From the NCBI RefSeq assembly GCF_014489115.1, contig NZ_JACTAH010000002.1, positions 930,001 through 994,000 on the forward strand: a stretch of 64,000 nucleotides of DNA, given 5' to 3'. Under the pieces are notes generated by a model. It did not search any database. It worked only from the letters and a program-made list of their open reading frames with translations, and was not told the origin of the DNA. Of this stretch, positions 43,176 through 52,552 are shown piece after piece. The DNA comes from Thauera sedimentorum. Its GTDB lineage: Bacteria > Pseudomonadota > Gammaproteobacteria > Burkholderiales > Rhodocyclaceae. Numbering within the stretch: the stretch's first letter is position 1; every line of letters begins with the position of its first letter. The position numbers and the translations under genes were made by a program.

Positions 43176-44299
43176 GCGCCCTGACCCTGTATTGCGTGGA
43201 TCACGATCCGGTCTCGCGCGTGGTGCTGAAGTCCATCTTCGAACGCGACCACGAGGTCGAGTGCTTCGACAGCGCCGAGGACTGCCTGGCGCGCGTCGCG
43301 CAGCGGCGTCCCGATCTGATGTTGCTCGACGTCGAGCTGCCGGGGATGAACGGCTACGACTTGTGCCGGCGCATCAAGGACGACTACGCCACGCACAACC
43401 TCCCGGTGCTGTTCATCTCGCACAGGGAGGACCTCGCCGCGCGCCTGGAGGGCTACGAGGCCGGTGGGGAGGACTTCATCCTCAAACCCTATGCGCTCGA
43501 CGAGGTGCGCCGCAGGGTGGCCGTGGTGCAGCGTGCGCTGGCGGATGCGGCGAACCTGCGCCAGCAACTCAGCGACACCGAGATGCTCAGCTCCCTGCTG
43601 CTGTCGAACATGGATGAGTACGCGGTACTCATCAAGTTCATGCGCACGCTGAACGAGAGCGAGGACCTGGACGCGGTCGCGCAGGCCCTGCTGGCCATGC
43701 TGCGCGCCTTCCACCTGCAGGGCGCGGTGCAGATCCGCGCGCCCTGGCAGACCTTCACGCTCAGCGAGCAGGGGCGGGACCGTCCGCTGGAGCAGGCGGT
43801 CATCGCCCACATGGCCACCATGGACCGCATCTTCGAGTTCAACACGCGCAGCGTCTATAACTTCGCCGGCGTCACCGTGCTGGTCAACGACATGCCGGTG
43901 CACGACAGCGAGCTGTGCGGGCGGCTGCGCGACCATCTCGCGATCGCCGCGGAGATGGCCGATGCGCGGGTCCAGTCGCTGATCGGCGGCCACCGCCTGC
44001 GCGCCACCCAGTCCGGGCTGGCCGAGGTGCTGGAGGATACGCGGCGGACGCTGGCGAACTACAACCGGCATCAGGATGATCTGCACAAGGGGGCTGCGGA
44101 GCATCTGCACGGGCTGCTGACCCGGCTGGAAGTCTCGTTTGCGCCGCTCGGGCTGAGCAACGAGCTCGAGGAAGAAATCGTCGACATGGTGCACGCGCGC
44201 ACGCAGGACATCCTGTCGCTCTTCCAGTCGTCCGACGACATGGCCGATATTCTGGTCGGACTAGAGCGGCGCCTGGAGCAGGTGCTGCACCAGGGCTGA
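43172..44299 (+). CDS. Response regulator with unusual C-terminal region, BLUF-coupled
   Basis: A 375-residue protein. The receiver domain (about 4-122) has acidic residues D10 and D12, the phospho-acceptor D53 (LMLLDVELPGMNG) and the Lys of FILKPY. A helical linker (RRRVAVVQRALADAANLRQQ) is followed by a GAF-like region at about 150-270 (LNESEDLDAVAQALLAML…VTVLVND) and a coiled-coil end (QDDLHKGAAEHLHGLL…LERRLEQVL). There is no DNA-binding, GGDEF or EAL domain, so it likely works by protein contacts. Coupled to a light sensor. Confidence 0.85.
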   Translation: MSALTLYCVDHDPVSRVVLKSIFERDHEVECFDSAEDCLARVAQRRPDLMLLDVELPGMNGYDLCRRIKDDYATHNLPVLFISHREDLAARLEGYEAGGEDFILKPYALDEVRRRVAVVQRALADAANLRQQLSDTEMLSSLLLSNMDEYAVLIKFMRTLNESEDLDAVAQALLAMLRAFHLQGAVQIRAPWQTFTLSEQGRDRPLEQAVIAHMATMDRIFEFNTRSVYNFAGVTVLVNDMPVHDSELCGRLRDHLAIAAEMADARVQSLIGGHRLRATQSGLAEVLEDTRRTLANYNRHQDDLHKGAAEHLHGLLTRLEVSFAPLGLSNELEEEIVDMVHARTQDILSLFQSSDDMADILVGLERRLEQVLHQG

Positions 44300-44303
44300 A
44301 ATC

Positions 44304-44330
44304 GCCGCCGCGGCCGTCGCCCGCGGCGGC
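44304..44330. terminator. Bidirectional hairpin between convergent genes
   Basis: GCCGCCGCGG and CCGCGGCGGC pair around a seven-base loop in the 39-base gap between the response regulator and the convergent PCu(A)C-like gene. Confidence 0.5.
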
Positions 44331-44338
44331 TGGTCCTG

Positions 44339-44884
44339 TCAGCGCAGGAAGGGGTCGCTGCGCAGGGCGTCGTCCAGCCCTTCGGTGCGGGTGGGCTGGC
44401 CGGGCTGCTGCAGGGGGTCGGTGCGCAGGTTGTCGAGCGACTCCGAGGCCAGCAGGGTGGGGCGCGCACGCACGGCGTATTCGCGTTCGCCGCCGTTCTC
44501 GAACTTGAGGGTTACGGTGTAGCTCGCGCGGGCGCGCAGCGGCGTCTTGAGCCCTTCGAGCTGCAGCCATACGCCGCCGGCGGCCAGCGGCACCGGCACC
44601 CCGGCCGGCAGGTCGACCGCCTTGACCGGCTGCGCCTTCAGCGCGCCGTCGCTCAGCGCCATGCCCTGCAGGCTGACCGAATCGGCCGCCGGGCTGCTGG
44701 CGCCCAGCAGGCGGTCGGCGGTGTTGCCGGTATTCACCAGGGTAAGGAAGAGCGGCGCGCTGGCCGGTTTGTCCGCGTAGGCGGGGATCCACGCGTCGCG
44801 CACATGCAGGTCGTCGGCCGCAGCCGGCGTGGACATTGCCGCAAGCGCGAGGGTGGCGAGGGTCACGAGTCTGGCTTTGCGCAT
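44339..44884 (-). CDS. PCu(A)C-like periplasmic protein lacking most copper ligands
   Basis: A 181-residue exported protein (signal peptide to about 23, AAADDL); AGGAG precedes the start. The domain order matches the PCu(A)C copper chaperones (VRDAWIPAYADKPASAPLFLTLVNTGNTADRLLGASSP…PLAAGGVWLQLEGLK). The usual H-x-M ligands are mostly replaced: QGM stands where HEM is expected and VWLQL where YHLML is expected. A C-terminal tail of about 40 residues has two similar blocks (LDNLRTDPLQ and LDDALRSDPFL). Copper binding is therefore doubtful. Confidence 0.75.
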   Translation of the reverse strand: MRKARLVTLATLALAAMSTPAAADDLHVRDAWIPAYADKPASAPLFLTLVNTGNTADRLLGASSPAADSVSLQGMALSDGALKAQPVKAVDLPAGVPVPLAAGGVWLQLEGLKTPLRARASYTVTLKFENGGEREYAVRARPTLLASESLDNLRTDPLQQPGQPTRTEGLDDALRSDPFLR

Positions 44885-44976
44885 GAAATGCTCCTGCCGT
44901 TGTGCCCGTTGCCGGGCGAATAAGGGGAGGCGCATTGCGGCGCGCAGGCACCGCAATGCGCGGGACGGATGGCCGT

Positions 44977-46383
44977 TCAGCCGGCCTTGGCCGGCACCGG
45001 GTCTTCGGCGTCGGGCTCGTGCGGCATGTTGTCCTCCACGTGGATCGGCTCGTCGGCCGGCACGTCCTTGCCGCGACGCTCGATCAGCAGCCACAGCACC
45101 AGGCCGGCACCCAGGCCCCAGGCCGCGCCGTGGGTGGCGAGCACCACGCCCATCACGCCGGCCACGCCCATCGAGGTGGCGTTGTCGATCTGCTCCACGG
45201 CCACCGCGATGCACAGGTAGCCGGTGATCAGCAGGGTGATCGACAGGGCGATCGGCAGCACCGGCTTGAACAGGGTGATCAGCGGCAGCAGGAAGAGCGC
45301 GATGAAGCCGACGATCCAGAACACGCCGGCACCCGAGTAGATGGTGTCCATCGCGCTGCGCCCGTAGCGGTAGCGTTCGGCGATGGTGGCCATGGCGCCG
45401 GTGAACAGCGGACCGGCCAGGCCGGGGTAGGGCGCGAACAGCGAATGGATGGCGTTGCGGATGCCGGTGACCAGGTGCACGCGGTCCACGTCCACCTCGA
45501 TCTTCTCGTCCGGACGCAGGTGGTCCACACGGGCGATCAGGCTCTGGCCGACGATGATGTCGCCGAAGGCGATGATGTAGGCGATGATCGCGGTGGGGAT
45601 GGCGGCCAGCAGCAGGTCCATGCCGGGGAAGCCGACGGTGAAGGGCAGGTAGTCCCAGATCTGCCCGAAGGCCGGGGTGGCAATGCCCCATTCGACCGCC
45701 GGCAGCGGGTATTCGCCCACCGCCCAGCCGATGCCCATGGCGATCAGCATGCCCGGCACCATGCCGTAGCCGGCGACGATCTTGGCCCAGCGGTGGCGCT
45801 CGGTCCAGTCGCGGAAGGACAGCGAGAACAGCACGTAGGCGGTCACCAGGCCGCCGATGCCGAGCGAGATCGGCGTGTTGTAGGCGCGGCCGCCCTGGCT
45901 GATCTCACCCGACAGCGCGGCGATGCCCGCACCCAGCAGGATGCCGGCGCTGATCGATTTGGGGATGTTGTTCACCAGCTTGGAGCCCAGGCGGGTGACC
46001 GCCATGAACAGGAAGATGAAGGTGACCACCATCTGCAGTGCGACCAGCGCGCGGATGGCGTCGGGACCGGGTTCGTGCTGGCCGATGAAGAGCAGCACGA
46101 CGGGAATCGCCGGGGTGATCCAGCCGGGCACGAAGGGCACGCCGAGCAGGTTGGGCAGCATGAAGCCGATGCCGCACACCACCACGTAGGCCAGCGCCAC
46201 GTCGTAGGGCAGGCCCAGGTACTTCTGCAGCAGCGGGATCATGCCCATGGCGACCACGAACATCACCAGGGCCTGGATGGTTTCGGCCACTTCCCAGCGG
46301 TAGTGGATGAAGGGCAGGCGGATCTTGAACGGGCCGGCCGGCCAGTAGGGGTGTTCCTCACCGTGTTTGCGGGTCAATAGCAT
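44977..46383 (-). CDS. SLC23/NCS2-type membrane transporter
   Basis: A 468-residue transporter with 12-14 membrane segments. It opens with the cytosolic HPYWPAGPFKIRLPFIHYRW and has TPAIPVVLLFIG, the central IAAIPTAIIAYIIAFGDIIVGQSLIAR segment in the position of the NCS2 substrate-binding helix, and a charged C-terminal tail ending PVPAKAG. NCS2 members carry purines, pyrimidines or ascorbate, but the pairing with an acyl-CoA ligase suggests that an organic acid may be carried here (inferred). Confidence 0.78.
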   Translation of the reverse strand: MLLTRKHGEEHPYWPAGPFKIRLPFIHYRWEVAETIQALVMFVVAMGMIPLLQKYLGLPYDVALAYVVVCGIGFMLPNLLGVPFVPGWITPAIPVVLLFIGQHEPGPDAIRALVALQMVVTFIFLFMAVTRLGSKLVNNIPKSISAGILLGAGIAALSGEISQGGRAYNTPISLGIGGLVTAYVLFSLSFRDWTERHRWAKIVAGYGMVPGMLIAMGIGWAVGEYPLPAVEWGIATPAFGQIWDYLPFTVGFPGMDLLLAAIPTAIIAYIIAFGDIIVGQSLIARVDHLRPDEKIEVDVDRVHLVTGIRNAIHSLFAPYPGLAGPLFTGAMATIAERYRYGRSAMDTIYSGAGVFWIVGFIALFLLPLITLFKPVLPIALSITLLITGYLCIAVAVEQIDNATSMGVAGVMGVVLATHGAAWGLGAGLVLWLLIERRGKDVPADEPIHVEDNMPHEPDAEDPVPAKAG

Positions 46384-46494
46384 GGTCTGCGTCTCCTTTG
46401 TCGATGATTCGTCTTGTATGCGGCGCGCGACACCGCGGGCCGCAGCCTGCTGAGGGCGCGGCCGCGATGTCGGCGGTGTGGCGGGAAAGGGCGC

Positions 46495-48135
46495 TCAGCC
46501 GATGGCCGAGGCCGACTGCGCCTGCTGGCGCAGCACGAACTTCTGGATCTTGCCGGTCGAGGTCTTGGGCAGCACGCAGAACTCGATGTGCTTGGGCACC
46601 TTGTAGCGCGCCAGATGCGCGCGGCAGTGCTCGATGATGTCCTCGGCGCTGACCTTGGCGCTGTCCTTCACCTCGATGTAGGCCGCCGGCACCTCGCCCC
46701 ACTTCTCGTCGGGCTTGGCGACCACCGCGGCGGTCATTACCGCTGGGTGGCGGTAGAGCACTTCCTCGACTTCCAGCGAGGAGATGTTCTCGCCGCCGGA
46801 AATGATGATGTCCTTCGAGCGGTCCTTGATCTTCACATAGCCGTCGGCCTGCATCACGCCCAGGTCGCCGGTGTGGAACCAGCCGCCGGCAAAGGCTTCG
46901 CGGGTGGCCTTCTCGTTCTTCAGGTAGCCCTTCATGACGATGTTGCCGCGGAACATCAGCTCGCCCATGGTCTCGCCGTCGGCCGGCACCAGGTCCATGC
47001 TCTGCGGGTCCATCACCGTGATCGCTTCCTGCATGTGGTAGCGCACGCCCTGGCGGCCGTTGCGCTCGGCGCGGCGGTCGATCGGCAGCGCGTCCCACTC
47101 CGGGTGCTTGGCGCACACCGAGGCCGGGCCGTAGGTTTCGGTCAGGCCATAGACGTGGGTGATGTCGAAGCCGATCTTCTCGGCGCCCTCGATGATCGCC
47201 GCCGGGGGCGCGGCGCCGGCGATCAGGCCCGCCACGCTGTGCTCGATGCCGGCGCGCAGGCCGTCCGGGGCGTTGATCAGCATGCCGTACACGATGGGCG
47301 CGCCGCACATGTGGGTGACGCGGTGGGCGCGGATCAGCTCGAAGATCAGCGCCGGGTCGACCTTGCGCAGGCAGACGTTGATGCCGGCGTTGGCGGCGAT
47401 GGTCCACGGGAAGCACCAGCCGTTGCAGTGGAACATCGGCAGCGTCCACAGGTACACCGCGTGGTTGGGCATGCCCCAGCTGATGATGTTGGAGGCGGCG
47501 TTCAGATAGGCGCCGCGGTGGTGGTAGACCACGCCCTTGGGGTTGCCGGTGGTGCCGGAGGTGTAGTTGAGCGCAATCGCGTCCCACTCGTCGGCGGGCA
47601 GTTGCCAGGCGTAGTCGGCGTCGCCGCCGGCCAGCAGTTCCTCGTACTCGATCTCGCCGAGGCGCTCGGTGCCGGGGTACTCCGGGTCGAGCGCGTCGAT
47701 CACCAGCGGGCGCGGCCCGTCCAGCAGCTCGAGCGCGGCGCGGATGGTGGGGGCGAACTCGGGGTCGGTGATCAGCACCTTGGCCTCGCCGTGGCCGAGC
47801 ATGAAGGCGATGGCCTCGGCGTCCAGGCGGGTATTGAGGGTGTTGAGCACCGCGCCGGTCATCGGCACGCCGAAATGCACCTCGACCATGGCCGGCACGT
47901 TGGGCAGCATCACCGCCACGGTATCGCCGCGGCCGATGCCACGCTGCACCAGCGCGCTCGCCAGGCGGCGGCAGCGCTCATAGGTGTCGCCCCAGGTGAA
48001 GCGGCGGCTGCCGTGGATGACCGACGTGCGGTCCGGATACACATAGGCGCTGCGCTCGATGTAGGACAGCGGCGACAGCGGCACGTAGTTGGCGGGGTTG
48101 CGGTCCAGCCCCTGGTCGTAAGCGGATTGCGACAC
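46495..48135 (-). CDS. AMP-dependent acyl-CoA ligase (DmdB-like)
   Basis: A 546-residue adenylate-forming enzyme that turns a carboxylic acid, ATP and CoA into acyl-CoA. Motifs: P-loop YTSGTTGNPKG (about 183-193), YGLTETYGP, GWFHTGDLG, the hinge KIKDRSKDIIISGGENISSLEVE and the catalytic Lys in STGKIQK. The N-terminal FERSAYVYPDRT-type segment and the overall layout match medium-chain and methylmercaptopropionate ligases (DmdB type). The transporter 111 bases downstream may supply its substrate. The exact acid is unknown. Confidence 0.9.
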   Translation of the reverse strand: MSQSAYDQGLDRNPANYVPLSPLSYIERSAYVYPDRTSVIHGSRRFTWGDTYERCRRLASALVQRGIGRGDTVAVMLPNVPAMVEVHFGVPMTGAVLNTLNTRLDAEAIAFMLGHGEAKVLITDPEFAPTIRAALELLDGPRPLVIDALDPEYPGTERLGEIEYEELLAGGDADYAWQLPADEWDAIALNYTSGTTGNPKGVVYHHRGAYLNAASNIISWGMPNHAVYLWTLPMFHCNGWCFPWTIAANAGINVCLRKVDPALIFELIRAHRVTHMCGAPIVYGMLINAPDGLRAGIEHSVAGLIAGAAPPAAIIEGAEKIGFDITHVYGLTETYGPASVCAKHPEWDALPIDRRAERNGRQGVRYHMQEAITVMDPQSMDLVPADGETMGELMFRGNIVMKGYLKNEKATREAFAGGWFHTGDLGVMQADGYVKIKDRSKDIIISGGENISSLEVEEVLYRHPAVMTAAVVAKPDEKWGEVPAAYIEVKDSAKVSAEDIIEHCRAHLARYKVPKHIEFCVLPKTSTGKIQKFVLRQQAQSASAIG

Positions 48136-48356
48136 CTGTTCCTCCCTTTCCCGGTCTTGATCTTGTGCTCGGGCGCCCCGCGCTACGTACGCCAGCGTAT
48201 GGCGACCCGACCGGGGAACATGGCAGAGGAAGTTGTCGGAAGTTGCGCGGAAATGTACGCAATCTTGTCGGCGGCTGCCGGCGTGGCGTGCCGGCCCCCG
48301 CGCAGCGGTTAGAATCCATGCTGTCCGGCCCGCGCCAACCTATTGCTTCCGAACCG

Positions 48357-50489
48357 ATGAACCTCCAGGCCGCCCGCCAGCTCTCCGCCGCCCCGCAAGC
48401 CGACGGCGCCCCCGTCGGCGACCACCTCTACCGCCAGATGGTCGGCGGCGCGCTGGAACTGTTCGATCAGGGGGTCACCGTGTTCGATGCCGGGCTGCGG
48501 CTCATCGCCTGGAACCGGCGTTTCGTCGCCATGCTGGAGTTTCCCGCGGAGCTGCTGGTGGCCGGCACGCCCTACGAGCGCTTCGTGCGCTACAACGTGG
48601 CGCGCGGCGAGTACGGCGAGTACGACGACTGTGCCGGTACCGCGGACGCAGCCTGCGTGGAGGCCCTGGTGGCCGCGCGCATGGCCGCCGCGCGCCGCTT
48701 CCACCCTCACCACACGCGCTGGGTGCGGCCCAACGGCCGGGTGCTGGAACTGCGCGGCCAGCCCCTGCCCGACGATGCCGGCTTCGTCACCTTCTACGCC
48801 GACATTACCGACCAGCAGCAGCGCCAGGACGAGATCGACCGCCAGAAGGCCGAGCTCGAAGCCCACATCCAGCGCCGCACCGCGGAGCTCACCGCGGCCA
48901 ACGCGGAGCTGACCGCGGCCATCGAGCGGAACCGCGAGATCACCGTGGCGCTGCGCTACAGCGAAGGCCGCCTGCGCCAGATCACCGACGCGATTCCCGC
49001 GCACATCGCCTACTTCGACAAGACCTGGACCTACCGCTACGCCAACCGGCGCTATGCCGAGTGGTTCGGGTGGACCAGCGAGACCATCGTCGACCAGCCC
49101 ATTCCCACGGTGATCGGTGCCCGCCTGTTCGACCACGTGGCCGAGCCGGTGCGCCGCGCGCTGGGCGGCGAGGAAGTGAGCTACGAATACGTCCTCGCCG
49201 CCGCGGACGGCAGCGAACGCCATGCGCGCAGCACGCTGGTGCCGGACTTCAGCCCCGCCGGCGAGGTGCTGGGCTGCTTCGTGCATGGCGTGGACATCAC
49301 CGAGCAGCGCCGCACGCAGAGCGCGCTGGCGCAGGCACAGAAGATGGAGGCCATCGGCCAGCTCACCGGCGGCCTGGCGCACGACTTCAACAACATGCTC
49401 ACCGTGGTCGCCGGCAACCTCAACGAACTGCGCGCGGCGCGCGCCGGCGACGCGGTGGTGGCCGAGTACGCCGACCCCGCCCTGCTCGCGGCCAACCGCG
49501 GCGCCGCGCTGATCCGCCGCCTGCTCGCTTTCGCGCGCCAGCAGCCGTTGTCGCCGCGCGCGGTGGAGGTCGATGAGCTGATCCACGGGCTCACCCGCCT
49601 GCTGCGCCGCTCGCTGCCGGAGAACATCGCCATCTACACCGCGGCCGACACGCCGCAGCCGGTGGCGCTGGCCGACCCGCACCAGCTGGAGAGCGCACTG
49701 CTCAACCTCGCGCTCAATGCGCGCGACGCCATGCCCAACGGCGGCGAGCTCCGTATCCACGCCGGCATCGAGACGCTGGGCGAAGTCGCCGCGGCCGACC
49801 TGGAACTCGCGCCCGGGCCTTACGTGCAGATCAGCGTCGGCGACAATGGCCAGGGCATGGACGGCAGCACCCTGGCGCGGGTGTTCGAGCCCTTCTTCAC
49901 CACCAAGAAGGCCAGCGGCGGCACCGGCCTGGGCATGGCCATGGTGTACGGCTTCATCAAGCAGTCCGGCGGCGGGGTGCGCATCCGCAGCCGCCAGGCC
50001 TGCGGCACCACGGTGGCGCTGCTGCTGCCCTGCGCCCAGGCCGGCGATGGCGCGGCGGGCGACTACTGCCCGGCGGCGGGCGATCCGGCCGGCTGGCTCA
50101 AGGGCCGGTTGGTGCTGCTGGTGGAGGACGACGCCGAGGTGCGCCGCGTGGTGCGCAAGCAGCTTGCCGCCCTGGGCTGCGCGGTGCTGGAAGCCGAGAA
50201 CGGCGAGGAGGCCGCCGACCTGCTGGAGAGCGTCCCCGCGGTGTCGCTGGTGGTATCCGACGTGGTCATGCACGGCAGCATGGACGGCCACGCGCTGGCG
50301 CGCTTCGCGCGCGGCTTCCGCCCGGAGCTGCCGGTGATCCTGATGAGCGGCTACACCGACGCCGCGGCGAGCATCGGCGACGACCTGGCGCTGCCCATCC
50401 TGGCCAAGCCCTTTACCCGCGAGGGCCTGTATGCGGCCTTGAGCCGCATTGCCCCGCTCGTGCCCGGGAGGCCGGACGATGACGCGTAG
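48357..50489 (+). CDS. PAS-containing hybrid histidine kinase
   Basis: A 710-residue cytosolic sensor kinase. PAS 1 (about 20-145; LFDQGVTVFDAGLRLIAWNRRF) is followed by a coiled coil and PAS 2 (about 205-325; ITDAIPAHIAYFDKTWTYRYANRRYAEWFGW). HisKA carries the phospho-His at about 342 (GGLAHDFNNML), the ATPase domain has NLALNARDAM and GTGLGMAMVYGF, and a C-terminal receiver has phospho-Asp at about 635 (VVSDVVMHG). There is no membrane segment, so the signal is probably internal. An ATG at 48318 is an alternative start. The next gene, a response regulator, overlaps it. Confidence 0.9.
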   Translation: MNLQAARQLSAAPQADGAPVGDHLYRQMVGGALELFDQGVTVFDAGLRLIAWNRRFVAMLEFPAELLVAGTPYERFVRYNVARGEYGEYDDCAGTADAACVEALVAARMAAARRFHPHHTRWVRPNGRVLELRGQPLPDDAGFVTFYADITDQQQRQDEIDRQKAELEAHIQRRTAELTAANAELTAAIERNREITVALRYSEGRLRQITDAIPAHIAYFDKTWTYRYANRRYAEWFGWTSETIVDQPIPTVIGARLFDHVAEPVRRALGGEEVSYEYVLAAADGSERHARSTLVPDFSPAGEVLGCFVHGVDITEQRRTQSALAQAQKMEAIGQLTGGLAHDFNNMLTVVAGNLNELRAARAGDAVVAEYADPALLAANRGAALIRRLLAFARQQPLSPRAVEVDELIHGLTRLLRRSLPENIAIYTAADTPQPVALADPHQLESALLNLALNARDAMPNGGELRIHAGIETLGEVAAADLELAPGPYVQISVGDNGQGMDGSTLARVFEPFFTTKKASGGTGLGMAMVYGFIKQSGGGVRIRSRQACGTTVALLLPCAQAGDGAAGDYCPAAGDPAGWLKGRLVLLVEDDAEVRRVVRKQLAALGCAVLEAENGEEAADLLESVPAVSLVVSDVVMHGSMDGHALARFARGFRPELPVILMSGYTDAAASIGDDLALPILAKPFTREGLYAALSRIAPLVPGRPDDDA

Positions 50490-51186
50490 CGCCGGGTCGA
50501 TCTGGATCGTCGAGGACGACGCCGCGGTCGCGCAGCTGATCCGCGGCGCGCTGGAGAAGTACGACTTCCGCTGCGAGCACTTCGCCACCGGCGCCGCGCT
50601 GCTGCGCCAGCTGCGCCAGGGCGTGCCGGCACTGTGCATCCTCGACCTCGGCCTGCCGGACATGGACGGGCTGGAACTGCTGCGCCAGATCCGCAGCCGG
50701 CACGGCTTCGGCCTGCTGGTGCTGACCGGGCGCGGCGACACCCACGACCGGGTGACCGGCCTGGAACTGGGCGCCGACGATTACATGGTCAAGCCCTTCG
50801 AGCCGCGCGAGCTGATCGCCCGCGTGCGCAGCGTGCTGCGCCGCTACCAGCCGGCCGCACCCAGCGCCGAGGCGCCGCGGGTGGCCGAGTTCGCCGGCTG
50901 GCGCTTCGACACCGCGACCCACGAACTCACCGCGCCGGACGGCCGCAGCGAAGGCCTGTCGCTGGCCGAAGCCAGCGTGCTGCGCCGCCTGCTGGAACGC
51001 CCCAACCAGATCCTGTCGCGCGAGCAACTGCTCGACGGGCGCAACCTGGACGCGCTGGACCGCAGCATCGACCTGCGCATCTCGCGCCTGCGCAAGCGCC
51101 TGGAGGAAAACCCGCAGCACGCCCGGCTGATCAGGACGGTGTATGGCGCCGGCTACCTGCTGTGTGCCGAGGTGGCGTGGCACTGA
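50479..51186 (+). CDS. OmpR/PhoB-type response regulator
   Basis: A 235-residue transcription factor. The receiver (about 8-120) has the E-D-D acidic cluster, phospho-acceptor D56 (CILDLGLPDMDG), Thr near 83 (LVLTGRGD) and Lys in MVKPF. A winged-helix DNA-binding domain (about 135-232; LLERPNQILSREQLLDGRN…DLRISRLRKRLE…RTVYGAGYLL) follows. It overlaps the kinase gene by 11 bases and should receive phosphate from it. Confidence 0.92.
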   Translation: MTRSAGSIWIVEDDAAVAQLIRGALEKYDFRCEHFATGAALLRQLRQGVPALCILDLGLPDMDGLELLRQIRSRHGFGLLVLTGRGDTHDRVTGLELGADDYMVKPFEPRELIARVRSVLRRYQPAAPSAEAPRVAEFAGWRFDTATHELTAPDGRSEGLSLAEASVLRRLLERPNQILSREQLLDGRNLDALDRSIDLRISRLRKRLEENPQHARLIRTVYGAGYLLCAEVAWH

Positions 51187-51233
51187 GCGCGTGCGGCCCC
51201 GGAATCTCCGGCCGAGCCTCGGCTTGCCTGTGT

Positions 51234-51310
51234 TGTAGGAGCGGCCTTGGCCGCGATGCGGCGTTGATTGCCTACGCGGACCGCCGCATCGCGGCCAAGG
51301 CCGCTCCTAC
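51234..51310. repeat. REP palindrome after the response regulator
   Basis: Arms 51234-51261 and 51284-51310 are complementary over about 27 bases, GGCCTTGGCC variant with flanking CCGCAT. It lies between convergent genes, where it may also act as a transcription end. Confidence 0.85.
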
Positions 51311-51330
51311 CGCACTGTTGCCGGCCGCCT

Positions 51331-51933
51331 TCAGCCCTCGCGCCCGAGCAACCCGTGCTGGCGCAGGTACTGCTGGATGATCTCCAGCCGGCTGACCACG
51401 TCGTCCAGCTCCAGCAGCGCCTGGCGGGCGCGCAGCGGAATCGGCAGCAGTTCGGCGTAGCGCGCGCCCACCCAGGCGGCGTCGTCGAAGCGGTGCGGTT
51501 CGGGCAGCGGGTTGCCGACCTCGCCGGCGATCGCGCCCAGCAGCGGCAGGATGTCGGCCTGGGCGTCCGGCACCGATTGCGCCAGCGCCGGGTCCAGCCA
51601 GCGCACCGTGGCGGTGAGCAGGCCGTCGGCCTGGACCTCGTGGTCCTCGACGCGGAAGCGCCGCCCGCCGCGGGCGACGATGGACAGCACGCCCGGTTCG
51701 CCCATGTCCCAGGTTTCGATCTTCGCCTCGGTGCCCACCAGGTAGGGCAGCGCCGGCTCGCCCACTTCCTGCCCGGCGGCGATCAGGCACACGCCGAAGC
51801 TCGACTGCTCGCGCAGGCAGCGTGCGGTCATGTCCATGTAGCGCGCCTCGAACACGCGCAGCGGCAGCAGGCCGTCGGGGAACAGCACCGTGCCGAGCGG
51901 AAACAGCGGCAGGCGCGCGGTGTCAGCGGCCAT
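51331..51933 (-). CDS. LON peptidase N-terminal-domain protein
   Basis: A 200-residue soluble protein that is a free-standing LON substrate-binding domain: LPLFPLGTVLFPDGLLPLRVFEARYMDM at the N-terminus is the diagnostic start, followed by LIAAGQEVGEPALPYLVGTEAKI. There is no protease part. Such proteins are widespread in proteobacteria; function unknown. It overlaps the ubiX end by 11 bases. Confidence 0.9.
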   Translation of the reverse strand: MAADTARLPLFPLGTVLFPDGLLPLRVFEARYMDMTARCLREQSSFGVCLIAAGQEVGEPALPYLVGTEAKIETWDMGEPGVLSIVARGGRRFRVEDHEVQADGLLTATVRWLDPALAQSVPDAQADILPLLGAIAGEVGNPLPEPHRFDDAAWVGARYAELLPIPLRARQALLELDDVVSRLEIIQQYLRQHGLLGREG

Positions 51934-52552
51934 CGTCGGCCCCCTCGCCGGTCTCGCCCCAGCGCGGCATCAGGTTGTGCGCGACGCCCAACTGGTCGAG
52001 GATGCGCGCGACCACGAAATCCACCAGATCGTCGATGCTCTGCGGGTGGTTGTAGAAGCCCGGGCTGGGCGGCAGGATGACCACGCCCAGGCGCGCCAGG
52101 CGCAGCATGTTCTCCAGGTGCAGCGCGGACAGCGGCGTCTCGCGCGGTACCAGCACCAGCTTGCGGCCTTCCTTGATGGCCACGTCGGCGGCGCGCTCGA
52201 TCAGGTTCTGCGCCAGGCCGGCGGCGATTGCGGCCAGCGTGCCCATGGTGCACGGGCACACCACCATGGCGTCCGGCGGGTTGGAGCCGGAGGCCGGCGG
52301 GGCGAACCATTCCTCGCGGCCGAACACCCGCAGGCGGCCGTCGACATCCTTGAAGCGCTCGCGCAGCGCCGCCTCCACCTCGGCCGGACGCGAGGGCAGT
52401 TCGATGCCCATCTCCTGGCGGGCGACGATCTGCGCGACCTGCGAATACAGCAGCCATACCTGGCAGCCGGCAGCCAGCAGGCAGTCGACGAGCCGCATGC
52501 CGTAGGGCATGCCGGAAGCGCCGGTGAAGGCGACGGCGATGGTCTTGTTCAT
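51923..52552 (-). CDS. ubiX: Flavin prenyltransferase UbiX
   Basis: A 209-residue enzyme that joins dimethylallyl phosphate to FMN to make the prenyl-FMN cofactor for UbiD decarboxylases, used in ubiquinone synthesis and aromatic acid metabolism. Family motifs: IAVAFTGASGMPYGMRLVD (FMN/phosphate), VVCPCTMGTLAAIAAGLAQNLIERAADV, and LVLVPRETPLSALHLENMLRL. UbiD itself is not in this window. Confidence 0.94.
   Translation of the reverse strand: MNKTIAVAFTGASGMPYGMRLVDCLLAAGCQVWLLYSQVAQIVARQEMGIELPSRPAEVEAALRERFKDVDGRLRVFGREEWFAPPASGSNPPDAMVVCPCTMGTLAAIAAGLAQNLIERAADVAIKEGRKLVLVPRETPLSALHLENMLRLARLGVVILPPSPGFYNHPQSIDDLVDFVVARILDQLGVAHNLMPRWGETGEGADDGR

Noticed and set aside
48309..50741. An 810-codon minus-strand frame opposite the hybrid kinase
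   Set aside because: Same type of antisense frame; the plus-strand product has complete PAS, HisKA, ATPase and receiver motifs.
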